Part shown: in pieces, positions 15,376 to 24,243 of the stretch
Layout: every line of letters begins with the position of its first letter
How positions within the stretch are numbered: the first letter of the stretch is position 1
Assembly (NCBI GenBank): GCA_023665725.1
Contig: JAMPDH010000014.1
Coordinates: 1 to 34,193 of the forward strand
Reading direction: 5' to 3'
Origin: Clostridium sp.
GTDB taxonomy: Bacteria > Bacillota_I > Bacilli_A > RF39 > UBA660
DNA length: 34,193 bases
Position numbers and translations under genes: made by a program
The notes under the pieces: model-generated
What the model was told of the DNA's origin: nothing
Seen by the model: only the letters and a program-made list of their open reading frames with translations
Databases searched by the model: none

Positions 15376-16455
15376 TTAACTATCAATAAATTTAGAAAGT
15401 ATACGATTTGAAGTATAAATATATTCAGGATTTATATATATATTAGTATCATTTTCCAATAACTCTCTTGTTTTGATTAGATCATTTATAATTTTATGAT
15501 TTTTTATATTCCCATACTTTTCTTTAAAATTTTCTTTGTTAATTCCTTCTATTTTCCTAAATCCTAAAATAAACTCATTTTCCAACTTCTCTTTTTTAGA
15601 AACCTTATGACTTTCATATACATATTTCCCTTTTAAATAATTATTTATTCCTCTGGTATTTTCATATCTAACTCCATTTATATATCCACTAGCGCCTAAT
15701 CCAAATCCATAGTATTCTAAATTATTCCAATATGTTAAATTATGTTTTGACTCATACCCTTTTTTAGCAAAATTACTTATTTCATAATTCTTATATTTTT
15801 CTAATTTTTTCTTTATAGTTTGATACATTTTGTAATCTAAATCTTCATCTATATTTTTAGTCTTATTTATATATAATAATGTATTTGGTTCAATTATAAG
15901 TGAATATGTTGATATATGTTCTATATTTAGTTTTAAGGCAAGTCTTAAATCTTTTTTCAATTCTCTTAAAGTTTGATTTGGTATTGCATATATCAAATCT
16001 ATATTTATATTGTTAAATCCTATTTTTCTAGCAAGTTTTATTTTTTTAAATACCTCTTTTTTATTACATGTCCTATTTAAAAATAAAATGTTTTTTTTAT
16101 TAAATGTTTGTATTCCTATACTTAATCTATTTACCCCTTTTTGTAATAAAAATTGTAATTTTTCTTCATTTAAATCTTCAATATTTGCTTCAACCGTAAA
16201 TTCTAAAGCTTTAGAAACTTTTATTATTTTTATAATATTAAATAACTTTGTAAGTTCTTTTATACTTAAAGTACTTGGTGTTCCACCACCTATATATATT
16301 GTATCAATGATTTCACCTTTATATTTTTTTTTGATTTCGTTTTCTAGTTCATCTAAATATCTACTCACAATATTATTGTAATAAATCTTACAAAAATCAC
16401 AATATGAACATATTGTTTTACAAAAGGGTACATGTATATAAACAGATTTAATCAT
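15376..16455 (-). CDS. hemW: Radical SAM heme chaperone HemW
   Basis: HemW inserts or delivers heme and was formerly annotated as oxygen-independent coproporphyrinogen III oxidase. The 359-residue protein starts with YIHVPFCKTICSYCDFCK, where C12, C16 and C19 form the CxxxCxxC cluster site and C22 is an extra cysteine typical of HemW. IYIGGGTPSTL (54-64), TVEANIED and GVNRLSIGIQTF follow in the usual order, as does the ASGYINGVRYEN segment. Length is slightly short (family about 375-380). The ATG has AAGGTGG upstream. It lies just after lepA on the same strand, a conserved Firmicutes pairing; no hrcA follows. Confidence 0.94.
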   Translation of the reverse strand: MIKSVYIHVPFCKTICSYCDFCKIYYNNIVSRYLDELENEIKKKYKGEIIDTIYIGGGTPSTLSIKELTKLFNIIKIIKVSKALEFTVEANIEDLNEEKLQFLLQKGVNRLSIGIQTFNKKNILFLNRTCNKKEVFKKIKLARKIGFNNINIDLIYAIPNQTLRELKKDLRLALKLNIEHISTYSLIIEPNTLLYINKTKNIDEDLDYKMYQTIKKKLEKYKNYEISNFAKKGYESKHNLTYWNNLEYYGFGLGASGYINGVRYENTRGINNYLKGKYVYESHKVSKKEKLENEFILGFRKIEGINKENFKEKYGNIKNHKIINDLIKTRELLENDTNIYINPEYIYTSNRILSKFIDS

Positions 16456-16491
16456 AAAACCACCTTGTATAAATATATCATTTATTTATTT

Positions 16492-18294
16492 TTAATCTTT
16501 TTCTTTCATGGAAAGAATAGTTAAGAAAGCTTCCTGTGGTATTTCAACATTACCAACAGTTTTCATTCTCTTCTTTCCTTCTTTTTGTTTTTCAAGCAAT
16601 TTTCTTTTTCTTGAAACATCTCCACCATAACATTTAGCAAGTACATCTTTTCTCACAGCTTTTACAGTTTCTCTAGCTATTATCTTACTACCAATTGATG
16701 CCTGTATAGGTACTTCAAATTGATGTCTAGGAATAATTTTTTTCAAATTTTCTGAGATTATTTTACCTCTTTTATATGCAAAATCCTTATGCACAATTAC
16801 ACTAAGTGCATCAACTGGTTCTCCATTAAGTAAAATATCCATTTTTACTAAATCACTACTTTTATAACCAATTAATTCATAGTCAAAGGATGCATATCCT
16901 TTTGTAATACTCTTTAAATCATCAAAGAAATCATATACTATTTCTGATAAAGGTATCTCATAGTGAATATTTACCCTAGTTAAATCTAAATACTCTATTG
17001 ATATATAATTTCCTCTTTTTTCTTGACATAATTCCATTATTGGCCCTATATATTCATTAGGACAAAAAATATTTGTCATTATATAAGGTTCTCTTATATC
17101 TTTTATTTTTACCTTATCTGGCATCTTAATTGGGCTATCAACTTTTATGACTGTGGAATCAGTAAGTTCTACATCATATATAACAGATGGAGAAGTAGCG
17201 ATTAAGTTTATCCCAAATTCTCTTTCTATTCTTTCTTCTATTATATCCATATGGAGCAAGCCTAAAAAACCACATCTAAATCCAAATCCTAATGCCTTAG
17301 AGGTTTCAGGTTCAAATTCTAAAGCCGCATCATTTAATTTTAATTTTTCTAAAGCTTCCCTTAAATTAGTATACTCTCTTGAATCTATTGGATATATTCC
17401 ACAAAATACCATTGGTTTCATAGGTTTATATCCCTTTAAGGCAGATGATGCAGGATTATTATCTAATGTAATTGTATCTCCTACTTTAACATCAGTTATA
17501 CTTTTCATACTAGCGCATACTATTCCAACTTCACCCGGAACTAGCTCATCTACCTTTTTTTCTTCTGGAGTATGCACATAAAGTGAAACAACATCATATG
17601 AAGCATTTGTTGATAACATTTTTATTTTATCGCCTGTTTTTAAAACTCCATTAACAATTCTAACCGAAGCTACAATTCCTCTATATGGATCATAATAACT
17701 ATCAAATATTAATGCTTGAAGTTTATCTTGCTTATTTCCTCTTGGAGATGGTACTTTTTTTATCACTTGTTCAATTAGTTCCTTTATTCCAATACCATTT
17801 TTAGCACTTGTAAGTATTATTTCATCTTCACTAAAACCAAATGTATCCATGAGTTCTTTTTTTACCTTATCTGGATTTGCATTTGGTAGATCTATTTTAT
17901 TAATTACAGGAATTATTACTAAATCACTATCTAATGCTAGATAAAAGTTCGCTAAAGTTTGAGCTTGTATTCCTTGAGCTCCATCTACAACAAGTATTGC
18001 CCCTTCACAGGCGGCTAAGCTTCTACTGACTTCATAGGAAAAATCAACATGTCCAGGTGTATCTATTAAATGAAGAATATATTCTTCATTATTCATTTTG
18101 TATTTCAACTGGACTGCATTTAATTTTATTGTTATTCCTCTTTCTCTTTCAAGTTCCATATTATCTAATAGTTGATTTTGCTTTTGCCTATCTGTTATTG
18201 CATCAGTTATTTCAAGTATTCTATCTGCGATAGTACTTTTCCCATGATCAATATGGGCGATTATCGAAAAGTTTCTAATATTTTCCTGTTTCAC
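16492..18294 (-). CDS. lepA: Translation elongation factor 4 (LepA)
   Basis: Ribosome-bound GTPase that affects elongation and initiation. The 600-residue protein has AHIDHGKST (G1), [14 protein letters not shown] (G2), DTPGHVDF (G3), NKIDLP (G4) and, at the C terminus, the LepA-specific [17 protein letters not shown] stretch and the MKEKD tail. Domain length and order are standard for LepA. The GTG at 18294 is chosen since GAGGTG lies 6 bases upstream; the GTG at 18303 is part of that binding site. hemW follows 36 bases downstream. A terminator in the gap upstream separates it from the gtrA gene. Confidence 0.98.
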   Translation of the reverse strand: MKQENIRNFSIIAHIDHGKSTIADRILEITDAITDRQKQNQLLDNMELERERGITIKLNAVQLKYKMNNEEYILHLIDTPGHVDFSYEVSRSLAACEGAILVVDGAQGIQAQTLANFYLALDSDLVIIPVINKIDLPNANPDKVKKELMDTFGFSEDEIILTSAKNGIGIKELIEQVIKKVPSPRGNKQDKLQALIFDSYYDPYRGIVASVRIVNGVLKTGDKIKMLSTNASYDVVSLYVHTPEEKKVDELVPGEVGIVCASMKSITDVKVGDTITLDNNPASSALKGYKPMKPMVFCGIYPIDSREYTNLREALEKLKLNDAALEFEPETSKALGFGFRCGFLGLLHMDIIEERIEREFGINLIATSPSVIYDVELTDSTVIKVDSPIKMPDKVKIKDIREPYIMTNIFCPNEYIGPIMELCQEKRGNYISIEYLDLTRVNIHYEIPLSEIVYDFFDDLKSITKGYASFDYELIGYKSSDLVKMDILLNGEPVDALSVIVHKDFAYKRGKIISENLKKIIPRHQFEVPIQASIGSKIIARETVKAVRKDVLAKCYGGDVSRKRKLLEKQKEGKKRMKTVGNVEIPQEAFLTILSMKEKD

Positions 18295-18364
18295 TTTTAT
18301 CACCTCGTAACTATTATTAAAATTTAATAGTTTTAAATTACATAATATAATTTTAGCATATTAC

Positions 18365-18396
18365 AAAATAAAACTCTATCATAAAGATAAAGTTTT
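18365..18396 (-). terminator. Terminator of the gtrB-gtrA unit
   Basis: Stem 18370-18380 with 18386-18396 (11 positions, one mismatch), loop within CTTTATG on the minus strand, followed by ATTTTG. It begins about 12 bases after the gtrA stop. Confidence 0.65.
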
Positions 18397-18407
18397 ATAA
18401 TATTTTA

Positions 18408-18833
18408 TTATTTAGAATCACTTTTTTTAAATACAAATAATTTGCTAAAAACATAATTTAATACAATAACAATAACTTGATTTATTACTTTAGCAATCAT
18501 ATCATTCATTTTTATAAGTTCTACAAATAAATATAGTAATAATACATCTATCACTAAAGACAATAACCTATATTTTACAAATTGATATATCTGTATAAGT
18601 ACCTTTTTTTTATCTTTTTCTTCGTTTTTAAAAACAAATACTTTATTAGTAATATATGCGAATGCAACAGATATAGTCCATGAGATAACGTTACTTACTA
18701 TGTAATTTATGCCAATTACTTTAGCAAATATAAAATATGCTCCAATTGATACCAAAGTTGTTAAAACACCTATTATTAAATAATTAATTATTTCTTGATA
18801 TTTTTTATATAAATTTAAACATTTATTTATCAT
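18408..18833 (-). CDS. GtrA-family membrane protein (flippase-like)
   Basis: GtrA/DPMS-type proteins are small membrane proteins thought to move lipid-linked sugars across the membrane. The 141-residue product has four hydrophobic segments (about 18-38, 41-63, 79-102, 109-132), with the family pattern YLIIGVLTTLVSIGAYFIFAKVIG, NVISWTISVAFAYITNKVFVFKN and VLNYVFSKLFVFKK, in which the repeated N-x-x-F-V-F-K ends are characteristic. Its start overlaps the end of the glycosyltransferase gene by 11 bases, so the two are a translational pair: the partner makes the lipid-linked sugar and this protein probably flips it. Sequence assignment is good; transport is known only from relatives. Confidence 0.9.
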   Translation of the reverse strand: MINKCLNLYKKYQEIINYLIIGVLTTLVSIGAYFIFAKVIGINYIVSNVISWTISVAFAYITNKVFVFKNEEKDKKKVLIQIYQFVKYRLLSLVIDVLLLYLFVELIKMNDMIAKVINQVIVIVLNYVFSKLFVFKKSDSK

Positions 18834-19764
18834 TATCTTTTTCTGTTTCCTTTACTAAATATATAGGTCTTTTTTTAATTTCTAAATATGTCTTTGATAG
18901 GTATTGCCCAATTATTCCTAAGCAAAATAACTGAATTCCACTTACAAAGAAAATAATACATATCATACTTGGCCAACCTGCTACAGGATCTCCTACAGTT
19001 AGAGTTTTTACAATAATTACAATTATCATTATAAAAGCTACAATACAAAATAATATGCCTATTATAGATGCAAGCGCTAAAGGAGCTGTAGAAAATGCTA
19101 TAATACTTTCTAATGAATATTTAAATAATTTCCAAAATGACCATTTAGTAGTTCCTGCTACTCTTTCTATATTTTCATATTCAAGCCATTTTGTTTCATA
19201 CCCTACCCAACTAAATATTCCTTTAGAATATCTGTTATATTCCTTTAATTCTAGTATAGAATTTACCATTTGTCTAGTCATTAATCTAAAATCTCTCGCA
19301 CCATCTACTATTTCTGTTTTAGAAATTTTATTAATTATTTTATAATAACATCTAGCAAAAAAACTTCTTATTTTTGGTTCGCCTTTTCTAGTAACACGTC
19401 TCGTTGCAACACAATCATATTTTTCATTTTTTATGTAGTTATACATGTCAGGTATTAAAGAAGGTGGATCTTGTAAATCAACATCCATGATTGCAACATA
19501 GTCTCCTGTACTAGCTTCAAGTCCAGCAATCATTGCGGCCTCTTTTCCAAAATTTCTTGAAAATGATATATATCTTACATTCTTATCATTTTTGCTTAAA
19601 GATCTAAGAACATCTAATGTTTTATCTTTAGAACCATCATTTACAAAAATATATTCAAAGGATACTTTTTTCATTTCTTTTGCAACTTTTGTTATTTCTT
19701 TATAAAATATAGGCGCTGCTTCTTCTTCATTATAGCAAGGTACAATTATTGATATTTTTTCCAT
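18823..19764 (-). CDS. GtrB/DPM1-like family 2 glycosyltransferase
   Basis: Transfers a sugar to undecaprenyl phosphate at the inner face of the membrane. The 313-residue protein begins with a GT-A domain: ISIIVPCYNEEEAAPIFYKEI, VNDGSKDKT, SRNFGKEAAMIAGLEAS and the metal-binding DVDLQDPPSLI, then RKGEPKIRSFFARCYYKIINK and GYETKWLEYENIERVAGTTKWSFWKLF. Two membrane segments follow (about 224-251 and 263-288), as in GtrB. The ATG at 19764 is used because AAGAGGAAACAAT precedes it; the in-frame start at 19800 would place that site inside the protein. gtrA overlaps its end. A glucose or N-acetylhexosamine donor is possible; the sequence does not decide. Confidence 0.92.
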   Translation of the reverse strand: MEKISIIVPCYNEEEAAPIFYKEITKVAKEMKKVSFEYIFVNDGSKDKTLDVLRSLSKNDKNVRYISFSRNFGKEAAMIAGLEASTGDYVAIMDVDLQDPPSLIPDMYNYIKNEKYDCVATRRVTRKGEPKIRSFFARCYYKIINKISKTEIVDGARDFRLMTRQMVNSILELKEYNRYSKGIFSWVGYETKWLEYENIERVAGTTKWSFWKLFKYSLESIIAFSTAPLALASIIGILFCIVAFIMIIVIIVKTLTVGDPVAGWPSMICIIFFVSGIQLFCLGIIGQYLSKTYLEIKKRPIYLVKETEKDNDK

Positions 19765-19790
19765 ATTGTTTCCTCTTTTCTTATAAAAAT

Positions 19791-19819
19791 ATAATAACAT
19801 GTATTATAAATTTTTGCAA
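19791..19819 (-). promoter_or_regulatory. SigmaA-like promoter of gtrB with an upstream palindrome
   Basis: On the minus strand TTGCAA (19814-19819) and TATTAT (19791-19796) are 17 bases apart, about 25 bases before the ATG. Two bases further upstream is the perfect 12-base palindrome AAAGTCGACTTT (19822-19833), which could be an operator. Confidence 0.5.
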
Positions 19820-19857
19820 ACAAAGTCGACTTTTAAGTTATTTAAAAACATATATTT

Positions 19858-19900
19858 AAAAATAAAAAGAATTAAATCTTTTTATTTTTAGATTTAATCC
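19858..19900 (-). terminator. Terminator of the gerK operon, overlapping the gerKB stop
   Basis: An 11-bp stem (19869-19879 with 19890-19900, one G-U) followed by TTTTTATTTTT on the minus strand. The stop codon of gerKB lies in the 3' arm, so the last codons (RIKSKNKKI) are part of the terminator. Confidence 0.8.
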
Positions 19901-20957
19901 TTTTTAACTTTATTGCGCCTACAATTAAAATAATAATAAATAGAATAAAATATTTAACATAAAGTGATGTATTAATAATATATTCACTATATATAGTATT
20001 ATTTTTAAATATAAAAGTTGATACAAAAAGTAATAAAACTGCTATCAAAAATATAATAACTTTATTATTTCTCTTATTTATTGTATTTGATATAAAATAT
20101 GTACATAGACTAATATTTATAAATAAACTAAATATCCATTGTAATACTATTAAATTTTCTATTCTATCTACAAAATTAAATATACTTATTCTTTTTAATA
20201 CAATGTACTCAGGATATAAATATACACGCGCTAAATCTATTCCAAGATTACCTATTGTAAGTAGTATAGTTAAAAATATTACTAATATTGAAAAAATATA
20301 AAATAAAATAGTAACAATTTTATATTTTTTATAGTCAACTAAATTATTTTTAGGTACTATAAGAAGTATTATAATAGGAACTATATTTAACATTATTATA
20401 TATAAACTTCCGTGTAAAGGTTTTCCTATTCCAAATTCCATAACTGGCATAAGGTTAGAAAAATCCATATTAAATAAAAGTCCAAATACTTCTATTAAAA
20501 ATAAGGCAGTACAGATTACTATTAAAATAAGAGATACTCTACTAATAACATCTATTCCCTTAATATTTATATATATAATTATAAGTATAAATAGAAATCC
20601 TATTACGAATATTGGTGTTTGAGATAAAAATTGTGATGCAATAAAATTTGTTAAATCATAAAATAAACTGACTAATAGGATAAATATAGCTATACATAAT
20701 AAATAGTTAATAATGGTTCCTATTACATTTCCAAATAGCTTTTTATTTTTTTCAGGGAGAGGCAAATCTGGTTCATAATTTCCAATATATAGATACATAA
20801 GAAGTACTACAACTCCAAGTATACCAGCTATTAGTACACTAATCCATGAATCTACACCAGCTATATTTATAACAGCATACATTCCTTTTCCAATAGTAGC
20901 GGACGCTATTATTAAAGTAATCATGCATCCAAGTTGTAATGAATTAATCTTTTTCAT
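19872..20957 (-). CDS. gerKB: Spore germination protein, GerKB/GerAB-type permease subunit
   Basis: B subunit of a GerA-type germinant receptor in the spore inner membrane; B subunits belong to the APC transporter superfamily and bind the germinant. The 361-residue protein has about ten membrane helices with the family N terminus QLGCMITLIIASATIGKGM, followed by DSWISVLIAGILGV. It ends in a basic tail KRIKSKNKKI. The ATG follows GGTGATACCAA and overlaps the end of gerKC by 14 bases. It is the last gene of the A-C-B operon, the order found in gerK of Bacillus subtilis. Which germinant it senses cannot be read from the sequence. Confidence 0.93.
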   Translation of the reverse strand: MKKINSLQLGCMITLIIASATIGKGMYAVINIAGVDSWISVLIAGILGVVVLLMYLYIGNYEPDLPLPEKNKKLFGNVIGTIINYLLCIAIFILLVSLFYDLTNFIASQFLSQTPIFVIGFLFILIIIYINIKGIDVISRVSLILIVICTALFLIEVFGLLFNMDFSNLMPVMEFGIGKPLHGSLYIIMLNIVPIIILLIVPKNNLVDYKKYKIVTILFYIFSILVIFLTILLTIGNLGIDLARVYLYPEYIVLKRISIFNFVDRIENLIVLQWIFSLFINISLCTYFISNTINKRNNKVIIFLIAVLLLFVSTFIFKNNTIYSEYIINTSLYVKYFILFIIILIVGAIKLKRIKSKNKKI

Positions 20958-22128
20958 TTGGTATCACCGTAACTGCATTCCCTTTCCCTTTTAAAGTAAC
21001 ATTTACATTTATATCAAATTCAATATTCTTTAAGTTTTCTTCATACCACTTATCTTTAATCTGATAATAATATTTTGGATTGCTTTTATAAATTATATCT
21101 AAAAGTCCTAATGTATCTGAATTATATTCAATATTAATTTTATTTAAAGTTTGACTTACCAATTGTTTTATTTTTTCTTCATACATTTTTTCAATATCAG
21201 ATATAACCTTTGGATTATTTAAATCCATGTTACAATGAATTTCACTTATATTTCCTTCTAGATTTATTTTTATTTTTACTTTAAGTTCGTTCTTTATAGG
21301 TGATATATCTGCAATAGCTTTCGTAGTTTGTATTGTTATATATTTATTATTATCACATTCGCAATTAATTATCATTACATTACTTTCATTTGCTAAAATT
21401 GAACTTATTTTACTCTCTTCTTCATTTAAATACCCGACTAGTTTATCTTTTTTTAATATTGCCATATTAGATAATACTAATTTTGTTTCTGGATTTGATT
21501 CCTTTAAATTCTCCAAATTTTCACCAATATCTTCTTCCCCAATAACCTCTATACTAGGTATTATTATATCCTTTTTATTGTTTAAATAAGTTTGAACTAA
21601 TTTTTCAAATAAAATTTCCTGTGATGATCCATAGTATTGTGAATCTACTTCGATACTACTAAGTATATTTTTTGCATTTGTAGTTTCTAAGGGAGTTAAT
21701 ACCTCAAGTACATCCTGAGCTGTTGTATCACGTGCAAGTACCACTGTAAATTGTTTTCTAGATTCTAAATTCCTCATGAAGAAATCAAATATTCCACCTA
21801 TACCTTCTTTCGCATATTCTTCACCTATAACTAACAACTCTAAGTGATTTCCATATAATCTCTTCGGTGATTCAAGTACAACTTTTCTTAAGGCCTCTTG
21901 TAATGTATCCCCTTCAGTTTTATATGTTATAAATTTTGTTTGTTCATTTAAACTTCCATTTTCATCTCCCTGTTGAGTATTTATAACCTGTATTGTGACT
22001 TGATACTTTCCATCTTTTTTATCTATACCAACTGCACTCATAATAGCAAGTGTGTTTAATTCTCTATAGTTATAACACCCTGTAAGTGAAAATATTGTTA
22101 ATATTAAAAATATTATTTTATTCTTCAT
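20944..22128 (-). CDS. gerKC: Spore germination lipoprotein, GerKC/Ger(x)C family
   Basis: C subunit of the GerA-type receptor, a lipoprotein on the outer face of the spore inner membrane. The 394-residue protein begins with a lipoprotein signal, IIFLILTIFSLTGCYN, with the lipidated Cys at residue 18. The typical sequence YRELNTLAIMSAVGIDKKDGKYQVTIQVINTQ follows, then ALRKVVLESPKRLYGNHLELLVIGEEYAKEGI and ARDTTAQDVLEVLTP. The start at 22128 is chosen since AAAGGAGTCATAATA precedes it; the in-frame ATG at 22155 would put this site inside the protein. It overlaps gerKA by 11 bases and gerKB by 14 bases. Confidence 0.95.
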   Translation of the reverse strand: MKNKIIFLILTIFSLTGCYNYRELNTLAIMSAVGIDKKDGKYQVTIQVINTQQGDENGSLNEQTKFITYKTEGDTLQEALRKVVLESPKRLYGNHLELLVIGEEYAKEGIGGIFDFFMRNLESRKQFTVVLARDTTAQDVLEVLTPLETTNAKNILSSIEVDSQYYGSSQEILFEKLVQTYLNNKKDIIIPSIEVIGEEDIGENLENLKESNPETKLVLSNMAILKKDKLVGYLNEEESKISSILANESNVMIINCECDNNKYITIQTTKAIADISPIKNELKVKIKINLEGNISEIHCNMDLNNPKVISDIEKMYEEKIKQLVSQTLNKINIEYNSDTLGLLDIIYKSNPKYYYQIKDKWYEENLKNIEFDINVNVTLKGKGNAVTVIPNEKD

Positions 22129-23569
22129 TATTATGACTCCTTTGTGATACTTCATTATTCGATAAATATGATTCTCTTTTTAATAATTTTTTAATAGGAA
22201 ATCTTATAATACTTTTCTTTAGTCCGGTAAAATTGGTAGGCACATATGGCATTAAATATGGCTTGCCAAACGATTCTATGCTACTTGCTCTAATTATAAA
22301 GAAAAGAAAAATTATTACTACGCCAATTATTCCCATAAATATTGCACCTAGCATGAATAAAATTCTATATGTTCTTAATGTATTAGTTAATTCTATTTCA
22401 GAAAATGGTAGAGAACTAATTGATGTTATTGCAACAATTATTATCATTATAGGAGATACTATTCCTGCATTTACAGCAGCTTCCCCAAGTATTAATGCTC
22501 CAACTATTGATAAAGAACTTCCCGTAAATGTTGGAGCCCTAAGATCACTTTCTCTTAATATTTCAAATGAAAGCAGCATCATTGTTGCTTCAACAAAGGC
22601 AGGAAATGGTACTCCATCACGCTGTGTTGCAAAACTAACTAATAAATCAATTGGTATCATTTCTTGATTATATGTAATAAGCGCTATATAAATAGCAGGT
22701 GTAAGTAGAGCTATAAAAAATGCTATAGCTCTAATAAATCTAGTTGATGTTACATTTATACTTTTACCATATTCATCCTCTATACTTTTAAAAAGGTCAG
22801 TCAACATTGCAGGAATTATTAAAACAAATGGCGAATTTTCAACTACTATTGCTATTTTACCTTCTAATAATGCTTTAGATACCAAATCTGGTCTTTCTGT
22901 AGTTATTACAGTTGGCAACTTTGTATTCTCATTTGTTATTAAATTCTTTATTGTACTACTATTAACAATACCTGCTATATCAATTTGATTAAGCCTTTTT
23001 TTTGCTTCATCAATAAGTTCTTTCTTTGCTACTTTGTTTATATATAATACCCCAACATTAGTTTTTGTATACTTTCCTATCGTAATTTTGTCCATCCATA
23101 AATCATTACTTCTAATTCTTTTTTTTATTAAACCAATATTTATTTGAAAATCCTCAACAAATGCGTCTTTCGCACCTCTTACAACATTTTCTTCACTTGG
23201 TTCTCCTACTGCTCTATTTATAGAAGCCTTTGTTTCTAATGCAAAGCCTTTGTTTTCTCCTTCCATTATTATAATAGTAAATCCGGAATGTAAGTTTAAA
23301 CATAAATCTTCATAATTACTTATTTCTTTAACTTTAAAGTTAGATATATTATTTTTTATTGATGCATATAATTTTTTTCTTGGAACATCCTCTAATCTAT
23401 TTAAACTCCTAATTATAAAATCACTTATCTTATCACTTGAAGTTATAGGTTCATTATAAATAATATAAATTTTTGTTTTTCCTATATATTTTTCTCTATA
23501 TATAATATCATCTATATTATTAGTTTCTTCTTTTAAAATTCTTACTATTTCATCTATATTTTCTAACAT
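22118..23569 (-). CDS. gerKA: Spore germination protein, GerKA/GerA-type subunit
   Basis: A subunit of the germinant receptor; it has a soluble N-terminal domain and a membrane part, and is now thought to form an oligomeric channel. The 484-residue protein has the GerA-family core VSKALLEGKIAIVVENSPFVLIIPAM, followed by four or five membrane helices from about residue 275, with the FPAFVEATMMLLSFEILRESDLRAP motif and GALILGEAAVNAGIVSPIMIIIVA. It ends with PYVPTNFTGLKKSIIRFPIKKL. The ATG at 23569 has GGTGATATTT upstream; the ORF start at 23641 has none. A forespore-type promoter may lie 25-55 bases upstream. First gene of the A-C-B operon. Confidence 0.96.
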   Translation of the reverse strand: MLENIDEIVRILKEETNNIDDIIYREKYIGKTKIYIIYNEPITSSDKISDFIIRSLNRLEDVPRKKLYASIKNNISNFKVKEISNYEDLCLNLHSGFTIIIMEGENKGFALETKASINRAVGEPSEENVVRGAKDAFVEDFQINIGLIKKRIRSNDLWMDKITIGKYTKTNVGVLYINKVAKKELIDEAKKRLNQIDIAGIVNSSTIKNLITNENTKLPTVITTERPDLVSKALLEGKIAIVVENSPFVLIIPAMLTDLFKSIEDEYGKSINVTSTRFIRAIAFFIALLTPAIYIALITYNQEMIPIDLLVSFATQRDGVPFPAFVEATMMLLSFEILRESDLRAPTFTGSSLSIVGALILGEAAVNAGIVSPIMIIIVAITSISSLPFSEIELTNTLRTYRILFMLGAIFMGIIGVVIIFLFFIIRASSIESFGKPYLMPYVPTNFTGLKKSIIRFPIKKLLKRESYLSNNEVSQRSHNNEE

Positions 23570-23592
23570 AAATATCACCAAATTCCTAGTAT

Positions 23593-23623
23593 TATTATGG
23601 AAGAAATATAAAAAATAATTACA
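23593..23623 (-). promoter_or_regulatory. Possible sigmaG-type promoter of the gerK operon
   Basis: On the minus strand CATAATA (23593-23599) fits the sigmaG -10 consensus CATNHTA, with TGTAAT (23618-23623) 18 bases upstream as a poor -35. Germinant receptor operons are usually sigmaG dependent, which supports the call; the -35 match is weak. Confidence 0.35.
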
Positions 23624-23640
23624 TTTTATTTTATATATCA

Positions 23641-23682
23641 AAAAAAATATGAATACACCAAAGTATATCCATATTTTTATTA
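23641..23682 (-). terminator. Terminator after the small pilin-like gene
   Basis: Two arms, AAAAATATG and CATATTTTT, with a further ATAC/GTAT pairing inside (one bulge), flank ACCAAA. The structure lies just past the stop codon and ends in a T run on the minus strand; it may also act on the plus strand. Confidence 0.6.
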
Positions 23683-23691
23683 GTATTTAAA

Positions 23692-24090
23692 TTATGATTC
23701 AGTTGTAGATGATGCTTCTGTTTTAGTAGCTGCACCATTATAATAAGTAAATACTGTATCTCTACCTTCTACTTTACAACCTTCTAGTCTCATTTTACCA
23801 GTTGTAGCATCTAATTGTGGTTTTCCTGTACACTCAACTTTTGAACCACTATAATCAGTTTCTTCTATTGTTATATTTTCAATTTGTGTTGTTGTATCAG
23901 TCATTAATGACATATAATATTTCTTTTCAATAGTACTTGCATATGCTTCAACACTACGTGCATCTGCACTTTCTTGTACATTTTTAATTATATTAGTAAT
24001 TATAGGTACAGTAATTAAAGCAATGATAGCAAGAATAACTATAATAGCAAGTAATTCTACTAATGTAAAACCTTTCTTATTTAACTTCAT
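23692..24090 (-). CDS. Small type IV pilin-like protein (class III prepilin signal)
   Basis: A 132-residue prepilin-like protein. The N terminus MKLNKKGFTLVELLAIIVIL is a canonical prepilin signal: basic leader, cut after Gly7 and methylated at Phe, Glu at position +5, then the hydrophobic helix for assembly. It is a ComGC or type II pseudopilin-sized protein, but the rest is not recognised. Two cysteines (about residues 82 and 99) could form a disulfide and the tail is rich in Thr, Ser and Glu. No pilus ATPase, platform protein or prepilin peptidase is in this window, so its machinery must lie elsewhere. The ATG follows AAGGTGGTGATAAA, with its own promoter upstream and a terminator after it. 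Confidence 0.9.
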   Translation of the reverse strand: MKLNKKGFTLVELLAIIVILAIIALITVPIITNIIKNVQESADARSVEAYASTIEKKYYMSLMTDTTTQIENITIEETDYSGSKVECTGKPQLDATTGKMRLEGCKVEGRDTVFTYYNGAATKTEASSTTES

Positions 24091-24119
24091 TTTATCACCA
24101 CCTTACCTACTCTAATAAT

Positions 24120-24149
24120 AGTTTAACACGAAATATATTATTTAGTCAA
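24120..24149 (-). promoter_or_regulatory. SigmaA-like promoter of the small pilin-like gene
   Basis: On the minus strand TTGACT (24144-24149) is followed after 18 bases by TAAACT (24120-24125), about 30 bases before the ATG. The -35 is good, the -10 moderate. Confidence 0.5.
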
Positions 24150-24181
24150 CTTATTTTTAATTTTTAATAATAAATCTTATT

Positions 24182-24238
24182 AAAAAAATTCATATTTATT
24201 TTATCTTGGTAATAGATAATTATAAAATGGATTTTTTA
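24182..24238 (-). terminator. Imperfect long terminator after the large pilin-like gene
   Basis: Outer arms AAAAAAT and ATTTTTT, with inner pairing of TTATCT and AGATAA separated by mismatches, form a long imperfect hairpin starting at the stop codon and ending in TTTTTTTAAT on the minus strand. Confidence 0.45.
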
Positions 24239-24243
24239 GTTTA

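Noticed and set aside
16010-16381. Plus-strand open frame of 123 codons within hemW
   Set aside because: Antisense to a well-conserved gene and without a ribosome binding site; a shadow. The same applies to frames at 17147-17581 (lepA), 22233-22667 (gerKA) and 29125-29520 (lon).
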